Source: Perilla frutescens
Taxonomy: Eukaryota > Streptophyta > Magnoliopsida > Lamiales > Lamiaceae
Reading direction: 5' to 3'
Length of the DNA stretch: 64,000 nt
Assembly (NCBI GenBank): GCA_026008535.1
Contig: BRKX01000003.1
Coordinates: forward strand, 27,642,001-27,706,000
Positions 1 through 10,325 of the stretch are shown here, piece by piece. The first letter of the stretch is position 1. Every line of letters begins with the position of its first letter. Position numbers and translations under genes: made by a program. A model generated the notes under the pieces. That model had not been told where the DNA came from. It saw nothing but the letters and a program-made list of their open reading frames with translations, and did not search any database.

Positions 1-507
1 TCTAACTAGGATTGTTTCCTTATCCAAAATCTGTTTTTAAGGAAAGAATCAAAAGATACCAAAAATAAAATAAGAAAAATCTATCTAGATAAAGATAAAT
101 CCCAAAGTGGATTTGGGCCTTCAATCTCGCCATCTTGGACCTTTAATCCACACGACATGGGCTGGTTTAATTTGGTCCATGTTGTGTTCGAATTTATTCA
201 CCACCTTTGCATGAAAAGCAGCATCTCCCGATTTCCCATGCAAACGGGTATAATTTTTTATGCACACGTCCAAATGGCGTCATTCTTCTTCTCACGTCTT
301 CATGCTTCCTTCTTCTTCATCAATGGACAGCATGGTGATCCACCTCGGGCTGCTCTTCATGTCTTCTTCACCAAGTTCGAATTTGCGACGAATAGAAGCT
401 TGTAAATAAGCTTGCAACTTCTTAGCTCGTAAACGCGTCATGGGACCTTTGAATTGCAGCTCTGGATCATCTTGTTCCTTGCTATGCTCGATCTCATCAA
501 AACCCTG
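1..507 (-). mobile_element. Gypsy remnant: polyprotein tail and LTR-like sequence
   Basis: On the minus strand, a frame between about 507 and 292 encodes a GPMTRLRAKKLQ stretch. This resembles the GP-[IM]-TR-x-RAK motif found at the C-terminus of plant Ty3/Gypsy polyproteins. Positions about 250-1 then resemble, at lower identity, the U3 part of the LTR copies at 508-1263 and 3230-4516, sharing a 'gatttgggccttc' core and flanking words. I read this as the 3' end of a Gypsy element (polyprotein tail plus 3' LTR) joined to the neighbouring LTR. The frame is open through the junction with the 508-1263 repeat, but this could be chance. The element continues off the window. Confidence 0.5.
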
Positions 508-1263
508 TGAAGATAACTCCACGAAATGTACTTCACTTGGAATCTCCTCGATAGATGAATTGAACTCGGGGCGACACACCCTGTGTAAAACAATACACAA
601 AAAGTCTTGCTACTTGAATTATCTTCGGTTGCAAATCTGACCCTAACTCCACAAGAGAATTAGAACAAGATTTAAGGATAAAACTTAAAAAGTTACAAGC
701 TTCTTAAGAGTGTGTATTTTCAGCTGAAAATAAATAAAAGAGGTTCTTGGGTTGAGACAATATTGAAAGGTAAATTCTTCTTAATCAAATATAGTCTAAA
801 TAATAATGTTACATGGATGTCCTATTTATAGGACTAATTATGCATGAAAATAATAAAGAAAACTACCTAAACTAGACTAGGAAATCTACCTTAATTAGAA
901 TTATAACTAGGAAAGAAGTTCCCATAATTAAAACTCTAATTACCTACCAAATAAGACCTTCTAGAAATTCCCTAAATAAAAAAATGAAAATAAATAAATA
1001 AATACCAAAAATCAAATAATAAAATCTAACTATGGATAAAATAAATCCCAATGGATTTGGGCCTTCTAATTGGACTTCAAATCAACGAACATAGGCTGAA
1101 TTATTTCAATCTTCATGGGCTGCCAACATGCTCGAATAAATCCATGCACGTGTGTTCTTCAAATCTTGATTTCCAATCTTTAATTTTTAATAAAGTAAGA
1201 ATCTTAGGATCTTTTAATGGTAGCTTTGGAAGAGCCGATTTCATGCTTGTCATGGATTCATCA
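508..1263 (-). repeat. LTR copy (left) of gag-only Gypsy element 1
   Basis: This is a direct copy of the sequence at 3761-4516, with scattered substitutions and a few one-base indels. On the minus strand it starts TGATGAATCC directly after a purine-rich tract (1264-1278), as expected for a 3' LTR. The two copies stop matching at 507/3760, so this LTR lacks the last ~530 bp seen in the right-hand copy. It is joined instead to a polyprotein tail. Confidence 0.75.
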
Positions 1264-1278
1264 TTTCCCTCCTCTTGA
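1264..1278 (-). other. Polypurine tract of Gypsy element 1
   Basis: Read on the minus strand, this is TCAAGAGGAGGGAAA immediately before the LTR start TGATGAATCC. The position fits a plus-strand priming site. Confidence 0.65.
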
Positions 1279-2539
1279 AAAGAATTCGTCCTCGAATTCG
1301 AAGCTCTGGGATCAAAGACAAAGATGAACTTATCATCAAAGTCTTTTCCTCAAGCTGCATAAGACACAACTTTTTTATCATGGCACACATTATGTTGGTG
1401 TCAAATGGTCGCAACCTCAACTTCAATTTTAGAGAATGCATGAACATGGGAACCACAAATAAGTCTGGTGGCACATCGATCTCATATGGCACATCTTTGG
1501 CAACCTGTAAGATTAAAACATTTAAAGAACAAGGTTGACAAAGCATGTTAGAAATTAATGGATTCGCCATGTATATTTGCAAAGACTTCATTTGTGCGAC
1601 ATCCACTCCCAAAATGATATCATCCTCCTTTTCAGAACATAGCTGTATCTCCCACATCGTTTCATCTTCTTCGGCTTCCTCAACTGCGGCAAGGTTCTCC
1701 AAGTTCACAATTTGTAGTTCGTCCACCATACAATCTTTAGGACTTGTCATCTCTATGGACAAAACTTCCAAATTGCAATCTTCTAGAGCTAATTCCTCCA
1801 AAACTAGCATTTCTACATTAGTTGTTTCTATCATATACATCTCTGGCATAAATTCTTCAATGATCTCATCTTCTAAACACATAGAAACAGGTGATAATGA
1901 GATAATAGGTACTTCAACGAAGTCTAAAATAGGTACCTTGAAAGCAGAATCGTTATTGGTGGTTGGTGACTCAACGTTCGACTCTACTTGAACCTCCTCT
2001 TTTGACTTCATCTCTAGTTCCTCCAACCATTTTTCTATCCGAATGGCATATTTCACCATGTCCTCCAACTCATTGAAGCGATACAATGCTACTCTTTCAC
2101 GAATTGCCCTTCGTAGACCAGCTAGAAATTTATCTATGGTATCTTCTGGATATTCTTCTACATCAGCTCGTCTCATGGCTTCAATCAATTTGTTATAGTA
2201 GGCATTTACACTTCGATCTCCTTGTCTAAGCTTTTGAAGCTTTTTCTCTAGCTCTCATTGGTAGTGGAATGGAATAAAGCGATCCCGCATCAAATCTTTC
2301 ATCTCACGCCATGTGTCGATAGGTGGATGGCGATCTCGGCGGCATCAGTTTTGCCGGAATCTCCACCATGTTGCTACGTAGCCTTTAAACTCCAAGGAAA
2401 CTAATTTCACCTTCTTTGGCTCGGGAAAGTCGTAGCACTCAAAAACCTTGTCTACTTTTCTTTCCCAATCAAGGTATGCATTGGGATCGTGTAGACCTTC
2501 AAACTCGGTGATGGTGAATTTGTTGTTGCTATAGAGATG

Positions 2540-2665
2540 GCGAGAATTTGGTGTATATGGTGTACGGGTGTATGGAGTATGAGTGGTGTATGGTGTATGG
2601 ACCATGGGGTGCATGGGTGCATGGGTGTATGGTCCGGATGGTGTATGGGTGTAGATAAGTGGTGT
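2540..2665. repeat. GGTGTATG-type minisatellite
   Basis: Irregular repeats of GGTGTATG, GGGTGTATGG and GGGTGCATGG lie within the N-terminal part of gag 1. On the minus strand they encode repeated HTPY/HTP residues. Confidence 0.7.
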
Positions 2666-3214
2666 ATGGGAAAGTGCAACAAATTTTCGAACCATAGGGG
2701 TGTAGGGGATGAAAATTTAATGTTTAATTGAAGTATATGAGGGTAGGAAATGATTAGGATGGAAAGAAACAAGATAAGGAAAGAAGGGAACTAGATAAGG
2801 AAGGTTGAATTTGGATGTGTTTCACCCAGTGTGGACACAATTTAAAATAACCTAAAATACCTAATATGGATAAGAGAAGTCTAAAGCAAGTAGGAAAGAT
2901 GAACAAAAATCGAAAACACAAACTATTTTTTTTTGGATTTTTTTTAAGAACAATTTTTTTACGGCAATTCAGCTAGAACTCGACCTAAATAACAACTATA
3001 ATAAACTAAGAAGGTAGAATACGAACTGAACTCACAAGAATGAATCTGAATTTTTTTTTGAAGATCGGCGCTTTTTTTTATCTAGCCGATTACTTTTGAT
3101 CTTCTCTATTTTTTTTCAATGAATGACACTAATTACAACTCAAATGACACGTAGGATAATAAAGAACACGTAGGATGACACATCAGATTGAACCACAACC
3201 AGCAATGCTAATGT

Positions 3215-3227
3215 GGCTCTGATGCCA
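3215..3227 (-). other. Primer binding site of Gypsy element 1
   Basis: On the minus strand, TGGCATCAGAGCC lies two bases after an LTR end ...AATATCA (3230). It matches the plant initiator-tRNA-Met primer site TGGTATCAGAGCC with one mismatch. Confidence 0.75.
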
Positions 3228-3229
3228 AA

Positions 3230-4516
3230 TGATATTATCCCGGTATGATGATCAACATCGAGAGAAAACACGCGGAAGACTCTAGAATCGAACACGTCAG
3301 CTAATGAAGGATTCAATCAAACTAATGACTCAAATAAATGAATATATGCTGAAATAAATAATAAAAGACTCACGTAATCTATATGCGTAGAACTAGACCT
3401 AATTAAGGCACCTAGAGGACGACACAAAAATGCGACACAATCCAAACACGAAGGGGCTGGACTTGGACGTCAGGTTTATGGATGTTATTTAGATGATATG
3501 GGGTGTGTTTGGGTGAAGAAGGGCTAGAATAGATAGGGTATGATAGGGAATAGAACTGACTTACGGTATTGTTGTAGAACTCGATGTGAATAGCATGTAT
3601 AGATCAAAACGAATGGAACGACTTGGAAACCTTGTGGAACACGATCTGATCTTGTGTGGATGATGTTGATATGAACGTTGGATGGTATATGAATGTTGGT
3701 GATGACGGATTGGCGTTGATGATGTTTGTAGAATGATTTGACACACGAAAGCAAACCCCGTGAGGATAACTCCACGAAACGTACTTCACTTGGAATCTCC
3801 TCGATAGAGGAATTGAACTCGGGGCGACACACCCTGTGTAAAATAATACACAAAAAGTATCGCTACTTGAATTATCTTCGGTTGCAAATCCGACCCTAAC
3901 TCCACAAGAGAATTAGAATAAGATTTAAGGATAAAACTTAAAAAGTTACAAGCTTCTTAAGAGTGTGTATTTTCGGTTGAAAATAAATAAAAGAGGTTCT
4001 TGGGTTGAGACAATATTGAAAGGTAAATTCTTCTTAATCAAATATGGTCTAAATAATAATGTTACATGGATGTCCTATTTATAGGACTAATTATGCACGA
4101 AAATAATAAAGAAAACTACCTAAACCAGACTAGGAAATCTACCTTAAGTAGAATTCTAACTAGGAAAGAAGTTCCCATAATTAAAACTCTAATTACATAA
4201 CAAATAAGACCTTCTAGAAATTCCCTAAATAAAAAAAATGAAAATAAATAAATAAATACCAAAATCAAATAATAAAATCTAACTATGGATAAAATAAATC
4301 CCAATGGATTTGGGCCTTCTAATTGGACTTTAAATCAATGAACATGGGCTGAATTATTTCAATCTTCATGGGCTGGCAACATGCTCGAATAAATCCATGC
4401 ACGTGTGTTCTTCAAACCTTGATTTCCAATCTTTAATTTTTAATAAAGTAACAATCTTGGGATCTTTTAATGGTAGCTTTGGAAGAGCCGATTTGATGAT
4501 TGCCATGGATTCATCA
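3230..4516 (-). repeat. 5' LTR of gag-only Gypsy element 1
   Basis: On the minus strand this starts TGATGAATCC at 4516 and ends ATATCA at 3230, next to the primer site. The outer 756 bp (3761-4516) match the LTR copy at 508-1263. The inner ~530 bp (3230-3760) are absent from that copy. The two LTRs therefore have different structures, and at least one has been recombined. Confidence 0.6.
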
Positions 4517-4828
4517 TATCTAAACTATAAATTTATTCAAAGTTGGTGATTTTGTAGCCATTAATCATTTTAATTATGCTCATTATGAATACTGTGTATG
4601 TATACACCAAAAAATATCTAATACAATGTAAATAAGAAATAAGGAAAGGAAAGTGTTTGTTATACTCATTTATGAGGAAGTCAATAGAGTTAGGAAGGAC
4701 GCTAGAAAATAAACATGGATTATGAATGATCTTTATATAAAATTGATTGATCGAATATTGTATTTAACAAAATAAATGAATTCGCACACAAAATAATTTG
4801 TGTTTCAAAACACAAATAATGATTTTTT
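4517..4828. other. AT-rich intergenic stretch
   Basis: I see no gene or clear repeat up to the SINE target-site duplication at 4813-4828. Confidence 0.5.
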
Positions 4829-4880
4829 TTGTTATCAAGGGTAACTCGCAGCCACTACCAAGGTGCGCAATAGGTAAACA

Positions 4881-6347
4881 TGTTCGGTATTTATTTTCAC
4901 CTAAACTGCAAGTGTACAGTGAGGCTTATAGGATAGCGGTGAACAAGGTCGTATCCACAGGGATTTAATGATTAATCTACTAGTTATTTTAATTTAATCC
5001 CTCGCAGTTATCTAGACTATAAATCATGGTTGAATTTAATTAAATAAAAACTAAGATTAATAAATAAACTGAATTACCACAGAAGAAATCAACACAGAAA
5101 ATCAAACAGTGAATAAAAGACGTATTCTAGGATTGCTTAATCATCAACTAATCCATTCATTTAATCCTTTCATTCTTATGCCTATATTGGGACTTAAATT
5201 GTGCTAAAGCAACCACTAATTCATCCTAAACCTTCTCTCAAAGTGCCTAGGTTGTAGATTACAAAACTAGTACTAACGTCTCCGTTCAATACCTAGCATG
5301 CAACTCCTAAAGGCTCCTAGGGTCTATTGCTCTCTCAATTAATCTCAACTCTCTCGAATTTTATTGATTAACAAGTTACTTATTCCAGATCACGTGTTAA
5401 AACTCCTCTCTCGATTTATGAATTAACACATCAAGTTGTACCATTTATTGATCAGGTAAATAATACAGATAAATACGAGAATAAGCAAAACACAATAAAA
5501 TTATAAGCATAAGAAATCAATAGCTTAAACGAACTTCATAGTTTGAATCATAAACAACCCTAGAATTCTAGGGTTTTAGCTATCCATGTCAAAATAAATA
5601 ACTAAAATCATCCACAAAGAAAAGATGAACAATCCTTAGAACAGAGAAAATAAAATCCGGAAGAATTAATTTGTCTCTAATCTTGAAAGATCTTGAATCC
5701 TTTGGTCTTGTTCTTCGCGTCTGTTTTTCTCTGCAGCAAACCTCTGGTGGCAACTTTGGGGTAGGTGGAATTGTGTGTATTTTCGTGCATCAAACCCTTA
5801 AATACCAAGTAAGAATTTGATCCAAAGTAGAAAACCACAAGCTGTACCGCCATTAAAATTCGCGATCTCGCTCCCGAGCATGTTGGTCGCGACTGGGGTC
5901 GTGACTCCACGTGGCTTCCAGGTGGTAGGAAATTCACGAGCTCTTCGGATATTCGTGACCGGGTCATGAATTTTGCGAAGATGATCCCCTCTTCTGTCGC
6001 TATCAAACAGTTAACGGCTCTTGGTGATTCGCGACCTCGCTCGCGATTCGCAAGCTGGTCGCGAATTTTCCTCTGTGCACCCCAGCCTCTGTCGCAACTT
6101 CACAGTCGAAGGCTGGGATCCTCACTCGCGAGCTGCCACGTCAGCCGCAGTTCTCGACTATTTTCCTGAGACTTCAATACTTCATTTAAATACCATCTCT
6201 TCAAAGACAATTCCTGCACAATTCCAACAAGTAATACCAAACTCCCAAATGCATGAAAACGCAAATAAACTGAGATGAAACACACCTAAAACAATTCAAA
6301 CTTGACACAAAAGTGTACCAAACTTAGTGTAAAATCTCAGTTTATCA
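4881..6347 (-). repeat. 3' LTR of Athila element A
   Basis: Long terminal repeat of 1,467 bp, matching 10326-11761. The part at about 5860-6120 is rich in TCGCGA palindromes and their one-step C-to-T or G-to-A variants (TCGTGA, TCATGA), the pattern left by deamination of methylated CpG. Confidence 0.9.
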
Positions 6348-6361
6348 ACTCCCCCAAACTT
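6348..6361 (-). other. Polypurine tract of Athila element A
   Basis: On the minus strand this reads AAGTTTGGGGGAGT directly before the 3' LTR start TGATAAAC. It follows a short palindrome CAAACTT-CT-AAGTTTG. Confidence 0.85.
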
Positions 6362-7647
6362 AGAAGTTTGTTTGTCCTCAAACAAAGAACAAAACCAAAC
6401 ATGGAATTCAAACAATACATAACTCCACAATTTATAATCTAGCATCTACAAACTCGAAAATCTAATCGGGGAAATGACAAAAACAAGCACAACACTCAAA
6501 TCATGAACACATGTGATAGACTTCAACAAGCAAAATTTAAGCCAATGATCCTCACCGGTGTGTGTTTCGCTCAAACATTCAAAGTGTGATAAAATAAGGA
6601 TAAGCACTCATCGAAATATTGAACTATGCACTTGATCTACCATAGGCTTGCATGCAATCTAAGCTCTCCACTGACAAATAAATGTGCTCAAAATTAAGAT
6701 CAAATAGGACTTTCGTTAAGGTTGTAACGTAGGCTTGGGTTAAGGTTAGAAATATTTGGCTAAAGTGACTCAACAATTGCAACATAATCCACCACTTTTA
6801 CTTTCCATTTCTCACTACTTTTCACAATCAAACACTAGTTGGAATTTTTCCAACTTCCTCCTACACCACCTTAGGTCATTCATATTTTTTTATTTCTTTC
6901 AACTTATGGACCTTTGGTCTCTTTTCTTTATTTCTTTTCATTGGCACTTTTCACATTTTTTTCTTTTTAGTGCTCTTTTCATAATTTTTCTTTTTCTTCT
7001 TTTCAACACTCACAAAGCATTTTTTTTTGTGTACCAAATAAAATTCACCAATTATCACCATTTTTTTCCATCCCAACTCCATAATTCCTTACCGTTCTTC
7101 CTATTTCTCCACAAGAATCAACAAATGACATCTCAAATAGGCTTCCAAAGAAAAGGCAATTAGGCACAAAAGGGCTCGCAAAGAAATATAATGAATTCAG
7201 GATAGTGTGTGGATAAATAGCTAAAGAAAAGATGGTCTACTATCATCTCCTATTTTCAAGCACAGCAACTCAATCTCAAGCAAGACGACATGCAAGTTCT
7301 AGAGAAATAAGTGTACAGACAACCAACATACAAGAACAAAAATTAAGACAACAGTCTTATAGGCTCAAAATCTCACAGCTCAACATTGGCCAAAAGAAAG
7401 CTCGAAAATCTCCAAAACACATGTTCATTTAAATCATGCTATACATGCTCAAATCATCCCCAATCAAATATCTTAATTATAAGTACTAAACCATAAACCA
7501 TAAAGCATATATCATCAAAATCACAAGTAAAATTCAAGACCAAAATTCAAAAATTTTCAAACTTTCAGGAAAAACAAAAATAAAAACTAAACACGTAAAG
7601 CAGGTAAAATAAAATAAAGGTCTAGACACCACAAGCATACATCCCCC

Positions 7648-7683
7648 CAAACTTATTCAAATCCACGGGATGGAATAAGTTTG
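7648..7683 (-). other. Hairpin with G-run (module 2, element A)
   Basis: The 11-bp arms CAAACTTATTC and GAATAAGTTTG enclose a 14-base loop. On the element strand the 3' arm leads into a run of G. The same structure is at 34157-34192 in copy B and, with 15-bp arms, at about 17553-17591. Confidence 0.75.
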
Positions 7684-7753
7684 TAAGAATGCATGTAGGT
7701 GTCGTCGACCACTCACAGAAATCAAGTGGATGAACATTCGGGTTCAACCTCCT

Positions 7754-7779
7754 CCCCCAAACTTGTCGAAAGACAAGTT
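7754..7779 (-). other. Hairpin with G-run (module 1, element A)
   Basis: The arms AACTTGTC and GACAAGTT pair perfectly over a 4-base loop, with TGGGGGAGG following the 3' arm on the minus strand. It is conserved in copy B at 34061-34088 with a changed loop base. Confidence 0.75.
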
Positions 7780-7954
7780 GATTGCTTCGCTATCCCCCAG
7801 AATACAACATCTAAGTGTTCTTTACATGCAAAACTCAGAAAAAGAAGTGAAAAACATAAATAAATAAAAAACTAAAAGAAATAAAATAAAACATATTGGG
7901 TTGCCTCCCAACAAGCGCTGCATTTAACGTCGACAGCTAGACGAATTTGGGAAC

Positions 7955-10183
7955 TCAAGTTCCCACAAGCGGGAAAATGGGTATCCCCCATTCTCTTCCC
8001 CGATCATCCATCGTCGTGCCTCCACCATCAAACAGGAACTGGATGAGTTCATCTTCAAATCGGAGAGTCAGAATCCCAGTGTCCAAATCGATATTGGCCC
8101 GTCCGGTGCGCAAAAATGGGCGTCCCAAAATGAGAGGGACGGTTTTATCTTCCTCCATGTACAGCACCACAAAGTCCACTAGGAATATGAAATCATGCAC
8201 CTTGATCAATACATCCTCCAAAATTCCCTCAGGATACACCACAGATCGGTCGGCCATCTGCAAGCACATGGTTGTGGGCTTGAGTTGCCCACAGTTCAGC
8301 TTCTTGAAAAATGACAACGGCATCAAATTGATGCTCGCCCCCAAATCACATAGTGCTCGGCCACCTATCTTGTCTCCAATAGTGATCGGAAGTGTAAAAC
8401 TCCCCGGATCCTTCATCTTGGCCGGAAGCTTCTTTTGGATGATGGAGCTGCAGTTTTCTGGGAGGTATATAGTCTCGAACTCCTCTATCTTCTTCTTCTT
8501 GGATACAACATCTTTGAGGAATTTCGCATACTTAGACATATGCTGAAGTGCCTCCACCAAAGGAATGTTGATTTGCACCTTCTTAAAAATCTCCAGAAAT
8601 CGAGAGAACTGTGCATCAACCTTCTGTTTCGGGGTTTGCTGTGGGTACGGGATGGTCAATGTGGGAAGCACTGTAGGAACTGTCGGAGGACTCTTTATGG
8701 TAGAATTTGGCTTGTCAGAAGCCATCTTGGGGGAAACAGCTGCAGCGGCAACAATAGATGCAGGAACCTCAGTATGCAGACGGATTGCATTGCACTGTTC
8801 CTTGGGATTCACTGTGGTGTTGCTAGGGAATTGTCCCGGTTGGTGCTGATTCCCTACAACTGTAGTCAGCTGACCCAGTTGCTTCTCGAACATCTTAATT
8901 TGCACACTCATAGCACCCACAGTATTCTCCAACTTCTCCACTCTAGCTTGCGACTCCCCCATGAATTTATCGGTCTTCCCCATGAACGCCATCAACATAT
9001 CATCCATGTTTGGCTTCTTTTCCTCATTGATTACTCCATTTGTTACAGAGAAGCCAGGAGGGGGCTGCAGTGCGCTGTTAGGATTCCCATATGAGAGGTT
9101 GGATCGATTACCTTGATAGAATTGATTTCCACCTTGGTAATTATTGCCATCATAGCCACCTCTCTGATTGATATAGTTGACATCTTCAACTGTATTTCCT
9201 ATGGAATTATCTACACCCGGTCGCGCCATAGCATCAAATCTGCTGTTGATCGTGGCATTCAGAGTAGACAGCCGGGCGGCCAATTTGGAAATTGGATCAC
9301 TATCATCAACTGCTGCAGCTCTCTTCAATATCCTTACTGGTCGATCCCCAGTCCACTGATAGCTGTTGGTAGCCATGTCTTCAATTATCGTCACAGCTTG
9401 ATCGTGTCCTTTATTCAGCAATGACCCGCCTGCAGAGGCATCCAGAAGCCTCTTCACCTCCATATCGCATCCATTGTAGAAGATGCAGACCTGATGATCC
9501 ACCCCAAATCCATGATTGGGGCACTTCCTCAGCAACTCTCGAAACCTCTCCCAAGCTTCATATAGATTCTCATCTTCATACTGGCGAAACTGAGTAATCT
9601 CGCCTTTAAGCTTAAGATTCAGACCGGGAAGGAAGAATTTATGTAGAAACTTGTGCGCCAAGCACTCCCAGCTATCCACCGTACTGAGATCCAAGGAATG
9701 ATACCAATCCTTGGCAGCGTCTCTCAATGAGAATGAGAACAGGCGAAGCCGAATGGCATCATCCGACACCTGGTTCATCTTGATTGTACTGCAGACCTCC
9801 AAGAATTGTTGCAGGTGTGCATTTGGATTCTCAGTCTTATGGCCTCCATACTGATGCTGCTGCACCATGCCCACCAATCCCGACTTTAGTTCAAAGTTGT
9901 TGGCATTAATGCCTGGACCGGGAACTTGTCCATGGTTGAGCACCGGTGTGAACATTTGATTAATCGGTACCGGCTCTGCTTCCCTAGTGGCTTCTTGCTC
10001 TTGAAATCGCCGCTGCATTTCCTCTAGCTGATGTTGCATACGGGGCATCTGATCAGCTGTAACAGGAGCTACTGGTTGTTGCTCTGCCATTGCTCTCCTT
10101 CTTCTTGCATTTTTGTGGCAGAGGGTGGCTTCAATCTCAGGATCCAAAGTTTGAAGTGGTTCCCCCTGAGACCGTGTACGCAT
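7955..10183 (-). CDS. Athila gag-protease polyprotein (element A), intact ORF
   Basis: The gag assembles the virus-like particle and the protease cleaves it. The open frame begins at 10366 inside the LTR; I prefer the Met at 10183 (MRTRSQGEPLQ), which lies after the primer site and is conserved in copy B, giving 742 codons. The gag domain contains LRLFSFSLRDAAKDWYHSL, FLHKFF and DENLYEAWERFRELLRKCP. There follow NQRGGYDGNNYQGGNQFYQG low-complexity sequence, a coiled-coil-like segment (MGKTDKFMGESQARVEKLENTVGAM), and a C-terminal aspartic protease with the Athila-type active site ALCDLGAS plus a PLILGRPFLRTG flap-side motif. No zinc knuckle and no reverse transcriptase follow. The uninterrupted frame contrasts with the broken copy B, so A could still make its product. 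An antisense frame at 7947-9424 is a shadow. Confidence 0.9.
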   Translation of the reverse strand: MRTRSQGEPLQTLDPEIEATLCHKNARRRRAMAEQQPVAPVTADQMPRMQHQLEEMQRRFQEQEATREAEPVPINQMFTPVLNHGQVPGPGINANNFELKSGLVGMVQQHQYGGHKTENPNAHLQQFLEVCSTIKMNQVSDDAIRLRLFSFSLRDAAKDWYHSLDLSTVDSWECLAHKFLHKFFLPGLNLKLKGEITQFRQYEDENLYEAWERFRELLRKCPNHGFGVDHQVCIFYNGCDMEVKRLLDASAGGSLLNKGHDQAVTIIEDMATNSYQWTGDRPVRILKRAAAVDDSDPISKLAARLSTLNATINSRFDAMARPGVDNSIGNTVEDVNYINQRGGYDGNNYQGGNQFYQGNRSNLSYGNPNSALQPPPGFSVTNGVINEEKKPNMDDMLMAFMGKTDKFMGESQARVEKLENTVGAMSVQIKMFEKQLGQLTTVVGNQHQPGQFPSNTTVNPKEQCNAIRLHTEVPASIVAAAAVSPKMASDKPNSTIKSPPTVPTVLPTLTIPYPQQTPKQKVDAQFSRFLEIFKKVQINIPLVEALQHMSKYAKFLKDVVSKKKKIEEFETIYLPENCSSIIQKKLPAKMKDPGSFTLPITIGDKIGGRALCDLGASINLMPLSFFKKLNCGQLKPTTMCLQMADRSVVYPEGILEDVLIKVHDFIFLVDFVVLYMEEDKTVPLILGRPFLRTGRANIDLDTGILTLRFEDELIQFLFDGGGTTMDDRGREWGIPIFPLVGT

Positions 10184-10301
10184 ACACAACTTAATCACAA
10201 GAAAAAGAATATTATAATATTTAAAGAAAAATAAACTGAAAAAAATGTATAGATTAACACAAGAAATTAAATCTAAATAATAGCAAATAAAAAAAATTAA
10301 A

Positions 10302-10319
10302 TCCCCGGCAACGGCGCCA
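10302..10319 (-). other. Primer binding site of Athila element A
   Basis: On the minus strand this is TGGCGCCGTTGCCGGGGA, the tRNA-Asp-complementary site typical of Athila-type elements, a few bases after the LTR end CCGAACA. Confidence 0.9.
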
Positions 10320-10325
10320 AAAACT

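Larger units (their letters stand above)
1250..2695 (-). pseudogene. Gypsy gag-only protein (element 1), frameshifted
   Basis: The N-terminal part (2695-2345) holds a Retrotrans_gag-type segment: a DPNAYLDWERKVDKVF motif, then KKVKLVSLEFKGYVATWW. After a frameshift near 2340 and an in-frame stop near 2257, the frame 2188-1250 continues with AMRRADVEEYPEDTIDKFLAGLR and LEDMVKYAIRIEKWLEE, typical of plant Gypsy gag. It then runs into about 230 residues of acidic sequence ending in a block with DVPYEIDVPPDLFVVPM and MHS...RPFDT. No CCHC zinc knuckle, protease, reverse transcriptase or integrase follows; the frame ends in the polypurine tract and LTR. The same C-terminal block occurs in the gag at 14053-15329, so the layout is a family trait and not a chance truncation. 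The N-terminus carries an HTPY-rich low-complexity stretch encoded by a GGTGTATG-like minisatellite. Confidence 0.7.
6362..7954 (-). other. Conserved non-coding 3' region of Athila element A
   Basis: About 1.6 kb without a convincing ORF, conserved in copy B (33878-35484) and partly in the Athila-type region at 16380-17600. It includes two hairpins followed by G-runs (7648-7683 and 7754-7779, minus strand). Just after the gag-protease stop there is a GCGCTTGTTGGGAGGCAACCCAA block (about 7890-7920, minus) that can form a TTGGG/CCCAA stem. Plus-strand frames such as 6756-7163 are low-complexity and not conserved as coding. Confidence 0.75.

Noticed and set aside
6756..7163. 135-residue Phe-rich ORF
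   Set aside because: It lies in the non-coding 3' region of element A and is low-complexity; the corresponding part of B does not keep the frame.
7947..9424. Plus-strand ORFs up to 219 residues
   Set aside because: They lie antisense to the intact gag-protease of element A and carry no family motifs.
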